Shown here one piece after another: positions 34,391 to 45,764 of a stretch of DNA of 64,000 nt. Source of the DNA: Emergomyces orientalis (taxonomy: Eukaryota; Ascomycota; Eurotiomycetes; Onygenales; Ajellomycetaceae). A program made the position numbers and the translations under genes. Below the pieces are notes generated by a model. It was not told the DNA's origin and did no database searches. It was given only the letters and a program-made list of their open reading frames with translations. Numbering within the stretch: position 1 is the stretch's first letter; each line of letters begins with the position of its first letter. The stretch covers positions 248,001-312,000 of the forward strand of contig MOWL01000027.1 of assembly GCA_002110485.1 (NCBI GenBank). Reading direction: 5' to 3'.

Positions 34391-35020
34391 TTAGACACAT
34401 TTGCCGAACTTCCCCCAAGAACCTGCAACGCAAACGTAGCAATTTAAACGTCTCGTGCATTGTGGAGAGCGGGTGCAAACACGACGGCAACCCATCGGTC
34501 CCCTGGGCTCAAGCAACGCCGCCGGCTCCTGCAATTCGCTCTCCGGCTCCGCAGGACTAGATGGACGCAGTTCCTCTGACGGATTCCAGATCTGGTCCTC
34601 GCTGACCTTAGAGGGGTCCACAGAACTCCACAAGCCCGTCATATATTTCTTTTCCTCGGGAGAATCAAGGTGTGTCTCGATGAGATCCTCCATGTCCTCA
34701 GTGCTAAGGCGGACATAATCCATGACTTGGCCTGATACGTTGTAAGAACGCATAATGCCATCGTCAGCAACATGGACGAAGCCTTCTGGATCGCTTTGCA
34801 TGGCCTTGACTAGGGCGCGGAAGCCACCGCTTTGGCTGCTGGAACTCTGTTTTCACAATAAAAACGTTACTCATTCTGATTTCTTTTCTGGGTTTAAAGA
34901 AAAGATAAAAGAGATTTGTGTTCGTTCATTCACCTGTGAATTTGGATCCTGAGGCGGGGCAGCAAGAGCACCAGCACACAGCTGGAGGGCAAGGGTAACT
35001 GGGATGAATGAAAACAGCAT
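34391..35020 (-). CDS. Secreted Cys-rich protein, paralogue B
   Basis: Exons on the minus strand 35020-34934 and 34846-34391 give 180 residues. Exon 1 encodes a clear signal peptide (MLFSFIPVTLALQLCAGALA, cleavage likely after ALA). The mature protein shares the DPEGF start, DDGIMRSYN block, VRLS, LIET and QIWNP with the gene at 25155-25855, and the intron has the same position and phase. The C-terminal tail has six cysteines spaced C-x3-C-x5-C-x5-C-x2-C-x10-C, matching paralogue A apart from its final extra Cys. Middle residues are Glu/Pro/Ser-rich. Function unknown; secretion and disulfide bonding are the only firm inferences. Confidence 0.8.
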
Positions 35021-35920
35021 GGTGAGTTCGGACTTTTTTGCTCAAGCTTAACTTTGCTTGAGTACAACGCAAGGTAATGCGAGTTGGGAGTTATATAAAC
35101 TCAGTTCAAAAGGGGAATTTATATGTTATATCGTAGTCTATTCAGAAGAAGGATGATTAATTTGCAAGCGGGCGATTCACTGTCTTTTATATGCATCTCT
35201 TCTCTGTATCCCGTTCTAATTTGGGCTGATCAAAGTTACCTCTAGAACAGCTCAAAGGAAGGACGCTGGTTGTTTGGTAGGGCCCAGTTTCCTGATGGAA
35301 GGTAACTTGAATGCAACGTGCAACATCTGCAACGCCCACTGCCCAATCATGGTAAACATGGTAGAACGAAGGCGAAGAATAGGCATAAGAAAAAGGGGGA
35401 GATATTAACGCAAAATGATACGCGTCAGGCCACGTCCAACAGGTGCTGCAAGCTTAGTTGAATTGAAAGCCTACTCAACTCCAGCCTAGCCTACGCTGTA
35501 CCCAGGTAGTTACAGCTATCGATATGCCAAAGAAAGCTAATGCAATATAGTAATATACTGACTCTACCTAGATCTGATAGCTTGGAATCTTGGAACAGCC
35601 TCTTCCCGGCCGGAGATCTAGCCGAGGCAGGGTGAGATATGGCTTGCGTGGACTCCCTCCGTTCATCCGCCATTCCCTCTTTCAAATTGGCGTTAATGGC
35701 AATTCCCAGAATGAGCGTCCTTTCACTTTCTCAATTCACATCTACAGTAGATCTATTTACCCCTTATTTTAGTCCCCCAGTTCTCACCCAGCTAATCCCT
35801 TTTCTTTTTCACTATCACTTCGTCCAGAGACACCCCTCGCTGCCGCTTCATTGCCATCCTCATCATTTCTGCTTTGCTCGTTCAGTGGTTTACGTACTGC
35901 GATTTTATTTGAGCTGCTCT
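35021..35920. other. Intergenic, no gene seen
   Basis: Promoter of the secreted-protein gene and pyrimidine-rich DNA leading to the next ORF. The long frame starting at 35639 is leader-like and rejected before 35921. Confidence 0.35.
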
Positions 35921-36520
35921 ATGACAGACGTATGTCTATATATAGATAAATCGGAACCCATCTTTTCCTGGGAAGGTGGGGAACTTCGGAGAAGATCAGT
36001 TGAATATGCGAGAATGCAACATCAGTACTGCCCTCTGGGGGTGCCGATACCAGGGATAGGAGACGAGAGCTCTCATCGTGTTTCACTTGCACCCAAATGT
36101 GCGAATATGTACGGTTGCACCGAGATGAACTCTATATAGGAGCGTTCCACTCAGCCACGGCTTCGTGAGTGGTTTTTTTTTACGTACCTGAATTGTTATT
36201 CGATTCTCGAACCTAACAATTTTCTCTCGGCAGTCACAACAGTATTATGGTCGACCGAGGACCTCGCAGGGAAAAAGCATCTTCTTTACCTTGCGGAAGA
36301 GAAAGATGGCGAATCGCGTTCGGAATACTTCGCGCACTTCCGAACGCTTTCTGTGGCAGATTGTCAGCCCCGTAATAAATACTACCCTTTTCTTGTTCTC
36401 GGCTCTAACATTGAAGATCGGGAGAAAACCGAAAAAAATGCGCGAGAAAACTACCGCAGCTCTCCCAGGCTGCTCCTAAACCTACGGCGTTCGCTGCCTG
36501 TTGACACGGCGTTGATATAA
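35921..36520 (+). pseudogene. Two-exon gene with an in-frame TAG, unrecognised
   Basis: Exon 1 (35921-36164) and exon 2 (36234-36520) are joined by a good intron (GTGAGT ... CTCGGCAG). Exon 2 is coding-like throughout (LLYLAEEKDGE, then YYPFLVLGSNIEDREKTEKN) although it has no ATG and is missed by ORF scans. Exon 1 is open from the ATG at 35921 except for one TAG at 36137-36139 (codon 73), after which the same frame continues across the splice. A single C-to-T change would explain it. If read through, the product would be about 176 residues. I recognise no family. Alternatively exon 2 belongs to a transcript with another first exon. Confidence 0.45.
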
Positions 36521-37544
36521 CACATCTCCTAAGGATGTGGATGGCATGGTTTGTTTTGGGGAGGGAGGTGATGATCAAAGGCTTTTACAGCTTGATAAAC
36601 AAAGGCTCTACTGATGCTAAAAATTTAATGATTCTTGCAGGAAAACGTTTAGTGGATCAACCAGGATATGGCTACTCGAAAAATTATACTTACTACAGAT
36701 TGCCGCACAAAAAGCCTCTAGTGTACCATGCTTCTGGTCATGGCTTTGCTTTCGGATCTCGACTATCTCGATTTCGCATGACTCGGATGGCATCTCTCTC
36801 TCTCCTACCAGCCCCTGCACGAGAGACAAGTGGGTGAAGGGTTTGGAGCAGAGAGGTACTCTAGTAACGTTTCCCCAATTACCTGGCAGGCCTGTGGTGG
36901 GGAGGGAATGTCCTTCTGGAGCCGAGGATTCCAAAGGCACTTTCTTCGAAACCGGGCACCAAAAACGGCTTACGTTCCGTTTAAAAGGTACAGGCGCTTT
37001 GGAATCAGTAATCAACCCCTCATCGAACCCTAAGAAAACGGTCAAAAAGGGTACTCGGTGATATTTTTCAAAATTTCAAAACTTAAAAATTTCTATTTTT
37101 AGCTGTTCAGAATAGCTCATGCACTTCAGATTGTTTCAGAGGAGAGAATAATTATGAGATTTTAAAACAGTGAATCGAGATTGATTCTGTTTGATCAAGA
37201 GATCTGAAGTAGTTATTAAAAGTTATAACCCATAGGCTATCAGCCTTGAGGCTAGGCACAGAGAATGAAAAAGAAAAATCAGAACAGTTTTGTATGACAG
37301 AAAGACTTTGACAAGCAGTGTTTCATGCCTTTTAATGGTTTAAGAGATGCTTCCAGGTTGACACTCTCAGCCATCAGAGAAGTGGAACCAAGTTGTGGGT
37401 GCGAGACATAGACACTCACACACACCCATTTCAAAATCCCTCAATTGCTAATGAATGCACATGACTTTTCCCTTCAATTTTGCACTTGGTGATTTGTCAG
37501 TGTCATTGCTCTCTTGTTCACACATGTCTGGAGAATTGCTCACC
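36521..37544. other. Intergenic, one unsupported ORF
   Basis: A 142-codon minus-strand ORF at 36617-37045 is open but has no motif or homology I can name; see rejected items. The remainder is AT-rich 3' flank. Confidence 0.35.
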
Positions 37545-37817
37545 CTATTTTTTGCAGCAGCAGCGCTTTCTCCATCTGACACCACAGCCAGTGCTAACCA
37601 TGTAGGCAAAACGACGCTTGCCACAATAGTCCTCACACTTTCCACCCCAGCTGAAACTGCAGGAGCTTTTGTGATGGCATGTTTTTTCCACTTCCCATCC
37701 GCCGAACCATCTGGTCGCGAGTTCTGGGTTTGGCGACGTTTCAATGGGCGAGGCAAGGACGCCAGAGGCGGATACCAGGACGGCGGTGACAGCAACGAGG
37801 ATACTGCTGATCTGCAT
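37545..37817 (-). CDS. Defensin-like secreted peptide, eight cysteines
   Basis: Single exon, 90 residues. Residues 1-22 are a signal peptide (ILVAVTAVLVSASGVLA). A short propeptide-like stretch follows, then a basic mature domain with cysteines at 47, 53, 61, 65, 78, 86, 87 and 88. CEDYC (61-65) supplies the CxxxC helix half and the closing CCC supplies the CxC strand half of a cysteine-stabilised alpha/beta fold, with two extra cysteines for a possible fourth bridge. Lys and Arg are abundant near the C-terminus. Fungal defensins of this fold are secreted antimicrobial peptides (family knowledge); activity here is inferred. The upstream ATG of the longer frame would destroy the signal peptide, so the start at 37817 is preferred. 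Confidence 0.72.
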   Translation of the reverse strand: MQISSILVAVTAVLVSASGVLASPIETSPNPELATRWFGGWEVEKTCHHKSSCSFSWGGKCEDYCGKRRFAYMVSTGCGVRWRKRCCCKK

Positions 37818-39155
37818 TTTGACTAGTATGTCGTGAAGCTTGAAAAGATCGGAATTTCTTAACAATAATTGATGATTTGTGTTTGAAAGAATGTCTGGTC
37901 GGCGGTTTGAAAGGAGGGACAAAACGATCTCTCCGAGTTGGGCAGAGAGGTTTGAAGGAGCGACGACTGGCAAATGTGCTTGATCTGATTCACAGAAGGA
38001 AGAGAAGGGAGGGGAGCCCTTTTTATGTCCTTCTTTTGTGCCAGAGGTCTCGGTGCTCGGGACAGACCCACCCCTTTTTTTTCTCAATCCTGAAAAACCA
38101 CGCTGTTTTAATGGAAAATTGATATGCGAGAGCCCAGTACCAAAGTAGACTAAATTAGATTTAGCGGAGCTGTTCTTCGTAACAATCAGAGTGTTCGTGG
38201 TTATATCAATTCCCGTATTTAGGGTGTGTCAAGCGAGGCTCAATTGTGTCTCTTCTTGACACTCCACCTTCTCGTATTCTCAATTCCTGCCCCGTGTGAA
38301 TTGACATTGACACCATGCTTTTCGAGCCTCCTGCAATCCCTGGATGTTTTGCATATGTCCTGAAGGTTACCTGCTCTCTAGCTTTGGCCAGAGGGAATGT
38401 TGTGCTTGCTCGATATTGCCTCAGTAAAAAATACATCCCTAACCTAGAGGTTTTAGTGTAAAATTGTATGAATGGCAACATTGACCAACCAATACTTGAT
38501 TCGAGTGACTTGGCAGCGGTTTTCATGAGTAAAATTGGGTGTTCGTATAAATTCTTCCAGATACGGAGGAGAAACGGGGTTTGATCCTTCGCCAGGCCCC
38601 AACGTTTGCAATTGTTCGATTATGGCTTTTGGGAGTCGTTTCGCGCGTTTAATTCGCCAGATCCAATGCAGCACCCGCTGTCCACACTAAAAGCTACCTA
38701 ACACAATTAAGCGTCCACAGTGGAGTCTCCAGCGGCAGCCTGCAGTGATATATTCCAGCCAATGGCGACACGTATCATTGGCCAAGGCTTCAAGACCTAC
38801 GACAAACATGCGAAACGAGGGGGATGCATGTAATAATATTCTCTGTTGACACAAGAAAGCCAGAGAGAGGAAAAGAGAAACACTGAAAGAAATATTCTCA
38901 TCATTCATTCATTACCAATAAGGAATTTCTAGGCCAGTAGGAAAGAGCCCGGTAGAGATCCCCGCTATGCATCGGAAATGGCAAAGGAAGGGAAAATAGG
39001 CAAATCACGGAAACTCTCATCCAGGAATCAGGAAAAAAGAGAAAAAAACTGCTCTCTAACCAAAGGACCCCAGCTTCTAACGTTCCCAACTCTCCCACGA
39101 GTCGTGGAAAGGGATCTATTGAAAGCCGGGATTCAATCAACTTTTTTTTTCTGCT
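37818..39155. other. Intergenic, no gene seen
   Basis: Promoter of the defensin-like gene and flanking DNA. Small ORFs at 38206-38674 and 38901-39140 lack any support. Confidence 0.4.
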
Positions 39156-39668
39156 TTAGTCCCAGGCAAGACCCAAGCCGAGCTCTGCGGGAACAACACG
39201 GATGGTACTGGTGTAACCATGGCCTCCACGCCAGCCTTGGACGCACACTACCAAATCACCAGGCAAGATGACCTCGAGATCAAGATCCTTCGAGATAACC
39301 CCACCTGAGGTGCTTGTCAATGTCTTCTTGCCAGATTTTGTCGTTGAAGTAGAATGGGTAACCTCCGCGATATAAAGGTGGGAGTGCTGGACATTTCTTG
39401 TTAACCATCACAGACTTGGAAAGCGGAAAATTAAGTCAACTTACCCGAGCAGCAGTCTCATTGCAAGTGACCGTAATGATAGCACAGACAGGGTGGTATT
39501 TGCTACAGATAGATAAGAAATTTTTTCTCTGAACTGTGGAAGTTAATTATTGATTTTAAGTGTTCTACAGATAGATTTACAGAAATACAGATTTGTATAC
39601 TTTCTGAGATACATCTAATACTACCGTTGGAGGCTCTCACGGTTGGGGCACTGGATTTGACCGCCGGG
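39156..39668 (-). pseudogene. Small protein gene lacking its 5' end
   Basis: Minus-strand exons 39386-39156, 39502-39445 and an exon ending at 39625 join in phase to a readable C-terminal protein: CPNRESLQR then KYHPVCAIITVTCNETAAR then a 76-residue tail ending GLGLAWD. Both introns are GT..AG. Going upstream, the first exon meets a stop about 39675 with no ATG, so the N-terminus is missing or lies in an exon I cannot find. The break falls just where the DNA of the recombinase/helicase region begins, so truncation by that insertion is a reasonable inference. No family recognised; several cysteines suggest an exported product. Confidence 0.5.
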
Positions 39669-39669
39669 C

Positions 39670-40475
39670 CCCTTTTTTTATATTACACTCACACAAACAT
39701 ACACGCATCAATCATTACATAAGTCCATCCTAGCCGGATAACTAACTTCGAAACCCTCTTTTCACCGTGCCAACTAGTGAATAACGCAAAAGCGAAGGGA
39801 ATTTTGGCAGCAAACCAGTCCCCATGCCCTATTACCCCACTGAGGGCGGAGCGGAGTCACAACCACCCCCTCTCGGAACACGTGCTCCTCCTTCCTCCCC
39901 TTTTCGCGTCGACGCGTCTTTCTCTCCCTGATTCATCTCAATTTCAACCTCATCTCTTCATCTCTCTTTTCTTCCTTTCTCCAACCTTTCCCATTCCCTC
40001 ATGTCATCTCTATTCGTTCTTTTTCTGATTCACATCTTTGTTCATTGTCTAGCCACCATATCGTACTTCACGTTCACAACTCTCAGCACGCGCCCAGCAT
40101 TACCTTTTTCCCTCCCCATCCCATCTTGTTCTCTCATTTCGATTCCATTCTCCTTATCTCATTCACGTCGTCTTCGTGTTAGTTTCGAAATTACCCGGGG
40201 TTTGTTTTCAATTTCGCTATATCCATCCTCTATTCACGCCCACAACCCTCGGCACGTGCCCCCCCTTCGTCTGCTTCATTGAATCCTATTACTTTGCTCA
40301 TATCTCTACTTAGTCTCTGTTCAGTATTTAGTTATAGTGATACTTTTCTCCTTGTCTGGCTTTCTCTCCCCATTTTTACACAGTGGTCCGTGGAAAAGCC
40401 CTTCTTCTTCGAAATCAGGCAAAGGGCAAGGCCAGATTCCAAGAAGCCCAAGCCAGAAGACCACCAGAGCAAAGA
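39670..40475. other. Left flank of the recombinase gene
   Basis: CT-rich DNA. An acceptor-like sequence (TTTTTACACAG, 40373-40383) suggests an intron in the leader of the following gene. Somewhere here I would expect the left border of the mobile unit, but no terminal repeat is obvious. Confidence 0.3.
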
Positions 40476-41990
40476 ATGGACACTCGAACCGATCTAAATG
40501 ATGCGGTCCGTCAATTTGCCTCCAGACAAAAACAATGGCAAATAAAACAGGCAGTCAATTGGTTCACTGAGTTTTGGTTGAAAGGTCTGGACGAACCTCT
40601 CTGCACGGAAGCCAAAATTAACGCCTTCTTTACCGAATATGGGCCTGCCGTTCCGTTAAAATTGGACCGCCAGTATTGCATATAGGTGGCTGATTCGAGG
40701 CAAGGTCTAATATCGTCGTCATTATCAGTATACTCTATGAAAGTGTATATTTCATGGTTTCTTTCGGCGGTCGAGTGGTATCAGGTGCGCTGTCTTGATC
40801 CAGAGTTTAAAAACCATATTTTCCGGTGGATCGACACAGAGCTTGTCAAGGAAGCCAATTTGAACAAGAAGATGAAGTCAAAGCCAGTGGCTAGGATGGC
40901 TGATGTGTCGATACTTCTTGAGACACTCTACACGGGAAAATCACTCTTTTCGTTCTCAACTATGCGGGGTGTTTTTGTACCTGAACCTTTTCCTAAATTT
41001 GGCTATTGATTCCTGCGGCAGAATCGGGGAAATTGTCTGTTCGTCCAAGGCTCCAAAGGAACAATGTTTGCATTGGGGTGATGTGGAGTTATGGGCCAGG
41101 AACTCAGGCAACGGTATTCAATTCTATGTGCTTCTTACTTTCAGGTGGCTCAAGGGGAGGAGAGACGACTCGAATGATGTTAAGAGAATCCCTCTACACC
41201 TACTGGCGCCATCGCTTGTTTTCCAAGATACCCTACGCCTCCTGTTGTTCGTTGCCTTGATCGAGGGTCACCTTACGGATGTTCACACATGGGAGGACTT
41301 GGAATCCCTCAAAACCTCCGAAGATGGATCTCGCATTCGAATCAAAAACTCCAACAAAAACATTCCCGTGCTGCGCTCTATTGACCATCTAGGACATATC
41401 AGCAACAATCCCATGCAAAACCAAACAATTACACGCCTGATCGCAAAATTGGGATTAATGGCAAGATTCAGGGAGGGGTTCACTAGGTATTACCATTCCC
41501 ACCTCAATTTATCACCCCATTTTTGGCTTTGGTCCTGGCAGGTCAATACATGAGGCTCACATACATAGCTACTGTCTTCGACGAGGGATTGCATATTCCC
41601 TAGAAGCCACACAACCTCCAGAGGTTGTTAGGTTCATGATGGGCCATGTTTACGATAGTAGAGCAATCTCAGCGTATCGATCCAACACATCTGTAATCGA
41701 CTTTCAAGCTATTGCGAGGAATTTAGAAGAAAAGGACGTGACACACCTGTCATCTATGAACCTCGGACGTTCAAAAAACGCGCCGATTGTGGTCTCGGAC
41801 GCCGGCTTTGAAGAGGCCAAATATGACGAGGACTACAAACGTCCAGATCTAGCCGTAACATCAAAAATGGAGGAGCTTCGTGCCAAATATGGTAGCCTAT
41901 CGGCCGCCGGTAGAGCCGGTGCGAAATCTGAGTGTAAGTTCCACCACCCAAGACTAGTTCTCACATGCAAGTTGAATGCTAAATCTATTC
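40476..41990 (+). pseudogene. Tyrosine recombinase, DUF3435/captain-like, broken
   Basis: Coding segments 40476-41486 and 41542 to about 41934 are separated by a good intron (GTATTA ... CTGGCAG). The C-terminal catalytic domain is readable. Arg lies in SCGRIGEIV (41020-41022), the second Arg in HSYCLRRGIAYSLEA (about 41560), His in MMGHV (about 41645) and the nucleophile Tyr in AISAYRS (41675-41677). This order and the YCLRRG wording match fungal DUF3435 recombinases, the family that mobilises Starship elements. Two lesions break the frame: TAG at 40683-40685 and a one-base shift near 40970 between TMRGVF and LYLNLF. The N-terminal part is helical, as expected for the SAM-like core-binding domain. 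The gene lies directly before, and on the same strand as, a helicase relic; a donor-like GTAAGT at 41935 even points into it. Confidence 0.75.
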
Positions 41991-41994
41991 ACAG

Positions 41995-44900
41995 GGAACT
42001 GGTTTAGCACAAACTGAATCACCACCCTCAAGGCCCGAACGAAACGATCTTCAGAAGCTCATTCCACTACAAGGAAGGGAATCCGACCTCAACAAACAAT
42101 TTATGGGCACACAATGGCACCTGGGACAATTTCTGGTCAAATACGCCAATGGTGACTCCGAAGCTATCCCCCAGACCTGCAACCATAGTGGAGTTGGAGC
42201 AAATCTACGCGTCAAGATCATGGGTGGAAATATCGCTAGAAAGATACGATTCGAACTTTCGTTTGCTAATAGTCCAAACCCAACCTTGGAACATAGGGCT
42301 TATCTCGAATTCGACCTGCATTCTGACATATCTTCTTATATGTGCATCGATCGCGTCGTCAGAGAGTCCCGTCCAAAGAAAGCGAAAACCAGAAACAGAC
42401 ACAGAAGGACAAAGAAGGCAATGAGAGGTAACCTCGTGCACACAGTTATCTTATCGTTAAGATTAACACTACTGGTGGCACAGGGTATGGTCTTGATTAC
42501 GAGTCTTCCGAATTCGACGACAAGACGAAAACTCTTTTTTCCTACGGTCGCCAGCTCTTCAGAAATTTTGATTACGACGGTTCCCCAAGAACAGTGACCG
42601 TCCAAACTAATGCCTCCCAAACAATCTTCGATAATGAGACTCAGGCCAGCAAGAAGCAAGAAAATTTCGATTTTTTTCAGGGTTGCTTCGATAACTTTTT
42701 TAAAGATCCCTCTCTTGCATATCAGTACTATCGGAGCAAAGGAGAAGCTCGCCGGCCACAAACCATATTCAATGCACTCGCTGCTCGAAAGACTATTGCG
42801 GATGGCTGCGGGCTATTGCAGTATCCAGCAAAAGTCTCATTTGCATCACTGGATGAAGCAGCCATCATCCTCACTTACGGAGCATGTCTTGAGCATCGGC
42901 GCGAATTGGAGATTTGTCATGAAATTGCCAAGGTCACCCATGAAGTTGCCTTCGTTGACCTTCTTGAGTCTTGTGTTCTGGCCGTTGTCAAGCTTACCCA
43001 GTCGGAATCGGAGCCCCTAAGAATTAAAGAAGGCACTTTTGCGAAAATCGAATCCGTCCTCAAAACTCTGATAGGAAAGGACCTCGTTCCTGTTTCGGGC
43101 TCTCCATGGCGAATGTCTTGAATCTTCCGTATGGAGCCGATTGCCTTTTCATCATTCACCGAAAGAATGTTCCCTTTATCTTGAATTTCTCTGTGGAAGT
43201 GGGCTCACGGCTCCAGTATATGCCAGCGTCGATCATCTTGGAAACTCCTTTAAAGGGTGTCCAACGACAAGTACATTCTGTTAATCGCCTCTGCGATTTG
43301 GCCCCTGGGGGCGCCCACACCGCAAAATGGCGCCAAAGTCTCCTCAACCAACATGCCGGGCAAAAAGAAGATGTCGACCCAACCGATTGCCTCGATCTCT
43401 CTAAACAATGTGTGGACGCCATAGTAGAAGGTTTCGTCAACGACCCCCGATTTGATTGGTCCGATGAGCAAAAGGCGTGTCTTCGAGCTTGTCGTGCATT
43501 TCCTGGCGGTATCTTACTTATTCAGGGGTTTCCGGGAGCAGGTAAAACATTCACAATTGTTGCTCTTGGCAAGCTCTTCAACCTCCTTGGCATCCATGTG
43601 ATCTACTCAACCCCCACACACTATGCGGGAGACACGATTGCCGAAACTATTGACAGGTTTGACGCTATTGCTGAGACAAAGACCTCTGTTATTCGTATCT
43701 ACCGTCCGGGAAGTGAAGAACTAGCATTCAAATCCTCAGGCATCGAAAAAAAAACGATACGCCACATGAGGAAAGTGATGATGGCGCCGAAGAGGAAGGT
43801 CCGGAAACACCAAATAATGCCGAAGCAGAAATCCCTGAAAACTCCACCAACGATGCAGACGAATCTGCAAACGATTTTCTACGAAGATTTTCTGAAGATG
43901 CAGAGCTTATGATGTTCGGTTTCATTAAAGCTGTCGAAAAACACAACTATTCGAGGAGCTATGGTGTCCCGGAAAAATCTTTCGAAGCTGCAGTTATTCG
44001 TCGGGTTTACAATTAGTAGGGGCGAGCAATTGATTGGCAACTATCCGTCTGAAGTCCAAGTTAATCTATCCAAAGGAATGGTTACTCTTGAAGGCCTAGG
44101 TGGCTATGTTGGGCTTGGAGAGGAGGTAGACTTTTTTAACGAAGTTCGCCGGTACTATGAGTTGGTGGGATCGATCAAATTCAGCGTTTTGACAGACGAG
44201 GATAAAAGGAATGCATTGATTTCCTTCACCAAAATTTCCCATCTTGTTGTGGAGGAGGTAAAGATGGCTATCACAACCAGCAACAATGCTGGATCTACAT
44301 TGATTTCCTCGCATTTTTGAAAGGGAGTCAAAGGGATCATTAATTTCCGCGACGAAGATTCGAAAGAGACGGAGGTTAACAGCTGGATTCCGGTTTGTAA
44401 GTCCCAATTTGGCGAAAAGATACGGGGAATAGTGATGAGTGGTGATAGGATGCAGCTCAAACCGACGGTTATCGGTGCATCCGAAACGCCTTGCTTCAAT
44501 GAATTTGCGTCGCAGATGGAAATGTCCTTCGTTGACAGACTGATTCATATGAAACATCCAGTGTTCAAGTTAACTCGTCAGCGCCGTTTTCGGGATACGT
44601 TCAAGGAGTTTTTGAATCACCACGTTTACAACGATGAAATGCGCAGTCATCCTTCTGTCAATGATCAGACTGTTAACCCTGTGTGGGATCGAGTAGTTAG
44701 GAACATGCTACGCGTGGAAGATCTCGATTTCGACTCCGGTTACTTCGTTGCGAATATTGAGAACGCCCTATGTGAAATCGAAAAATCAACCAAGTCGCGC
44801 TACAACACAGCTCATATGAGATTTGTCATGCATTTGATCATGGAAAAATTCAGTGCGAAAGGCTACGATGGGAAAGACATTACGATAATTACTCATTACC

Positions 44901-45764
44901 GGGCCCAGGTTCGCCGCTATCTTCAATTTTTGCTAGGGCTCGCAGAATCTGGAGACTTCCCTCGCGCGAATTCCATCCCAATGTCTGTACTGTGGACTCT
45001 ATGCAAGGAAAAGAGTCAAAGGTCGTGATCCTAGATTGGGTCATCTCTCAGGCTGATACCTTCACTGATCTCCGTTTTACTATGGATAACAATCGCGGCA
45101 ATGTTGCGCAATCCCGAATGAGAGAAGTCATGGTTAATGTTCTTCCTGTTGCTGTTGGGAACGGCGCTCTTAGTATCAGATTAAGCGACCGAACAAATTC
45201 TTTGCGCGACCTCGTCCATCCCAAACCACCATATCCTTGTGCGTTTATGCAATGGGCACAGTCAAAACTCATTGTTGTTTATGTTCAAGGTGAGCGTTAA
45301 CCATACATAACCCCGCTTTATCCCTTGTCATCATGTTGCAATTACCTGGGCCAACGACTAATCTGTATCTAGGAACTTACGCGGACCCAACTCCTAATGA
45401 CGAAGATACGAATGACCACGGAGATTGGAATATTGGTGAGGATTCCTGGGGAGCTCATTGCGCAGAAAACAACAATGCTTCCTCCGTTGCTACTGTGACT
45501 GAAAAGCAACACAATCACGAGGACACTTCTTCCGCCATCGTTACCGCAGAAAACAACAAAGCTGTTTCCATTGCTACTGTCCTGCAAAGCGAGACTCTCC
45601 TGGTAACACCGATAACAAGGACACCCTTTCTGCTATCGCCGACGGAGAAAACCAGTATGTCCGAGGCGGCCGAGGTGGCGAATAACAATGTGAATAATAA
45701 GGAGCAAACTTGGGACACTTTCTTCAACAACCAGACTACTGAGAATAGTAACGACAACTGGTAA
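41995..45764 (+). pseudogene. UPF1-like SF1 helicase, broken
   Basis: Reading resumes after an acceptor at 41994 and uses clean introns at 42428-42483 and 45290-45372. Walker A is GFPGAGKTFT (about 43527-43556). Later blocks are GIVMSGDRMQLKPTV (motif III-like, 44420), a Q-motif-like FVDRLIHMKHPVF, TIITHYRAQVRR, VDSMQGKESKVVILD (motif V, 45000) and NRGNVAQSRMR (motif VI, 45095). This order fits UPF1/DNA2-type SF1 helicases. The C-terminal exon is Asn/Thr-rich and ends NSNDNW. Frame changes occur near 43100, at an A9 run (43746-43754), near 44010 and near 44975, and a TGA sits at 44318-44320. Length, about 1,150 codons, is otherwise near full. The first 100 codons match no known domain. Confidence 0.75.

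Noticed and set aside
35639..35920. Upstream extension of the ORF at 35921
   Set aside because: Ser/Pro/His-rich pyrimidine-strand translation typical of a CT-rich leader.
36617..37045. 142-codon minus-strand ORF
   Set aside because: Open and not low-complexity, but no start context, motif or neighbouring exon supports it, and the opposite strand is also open.
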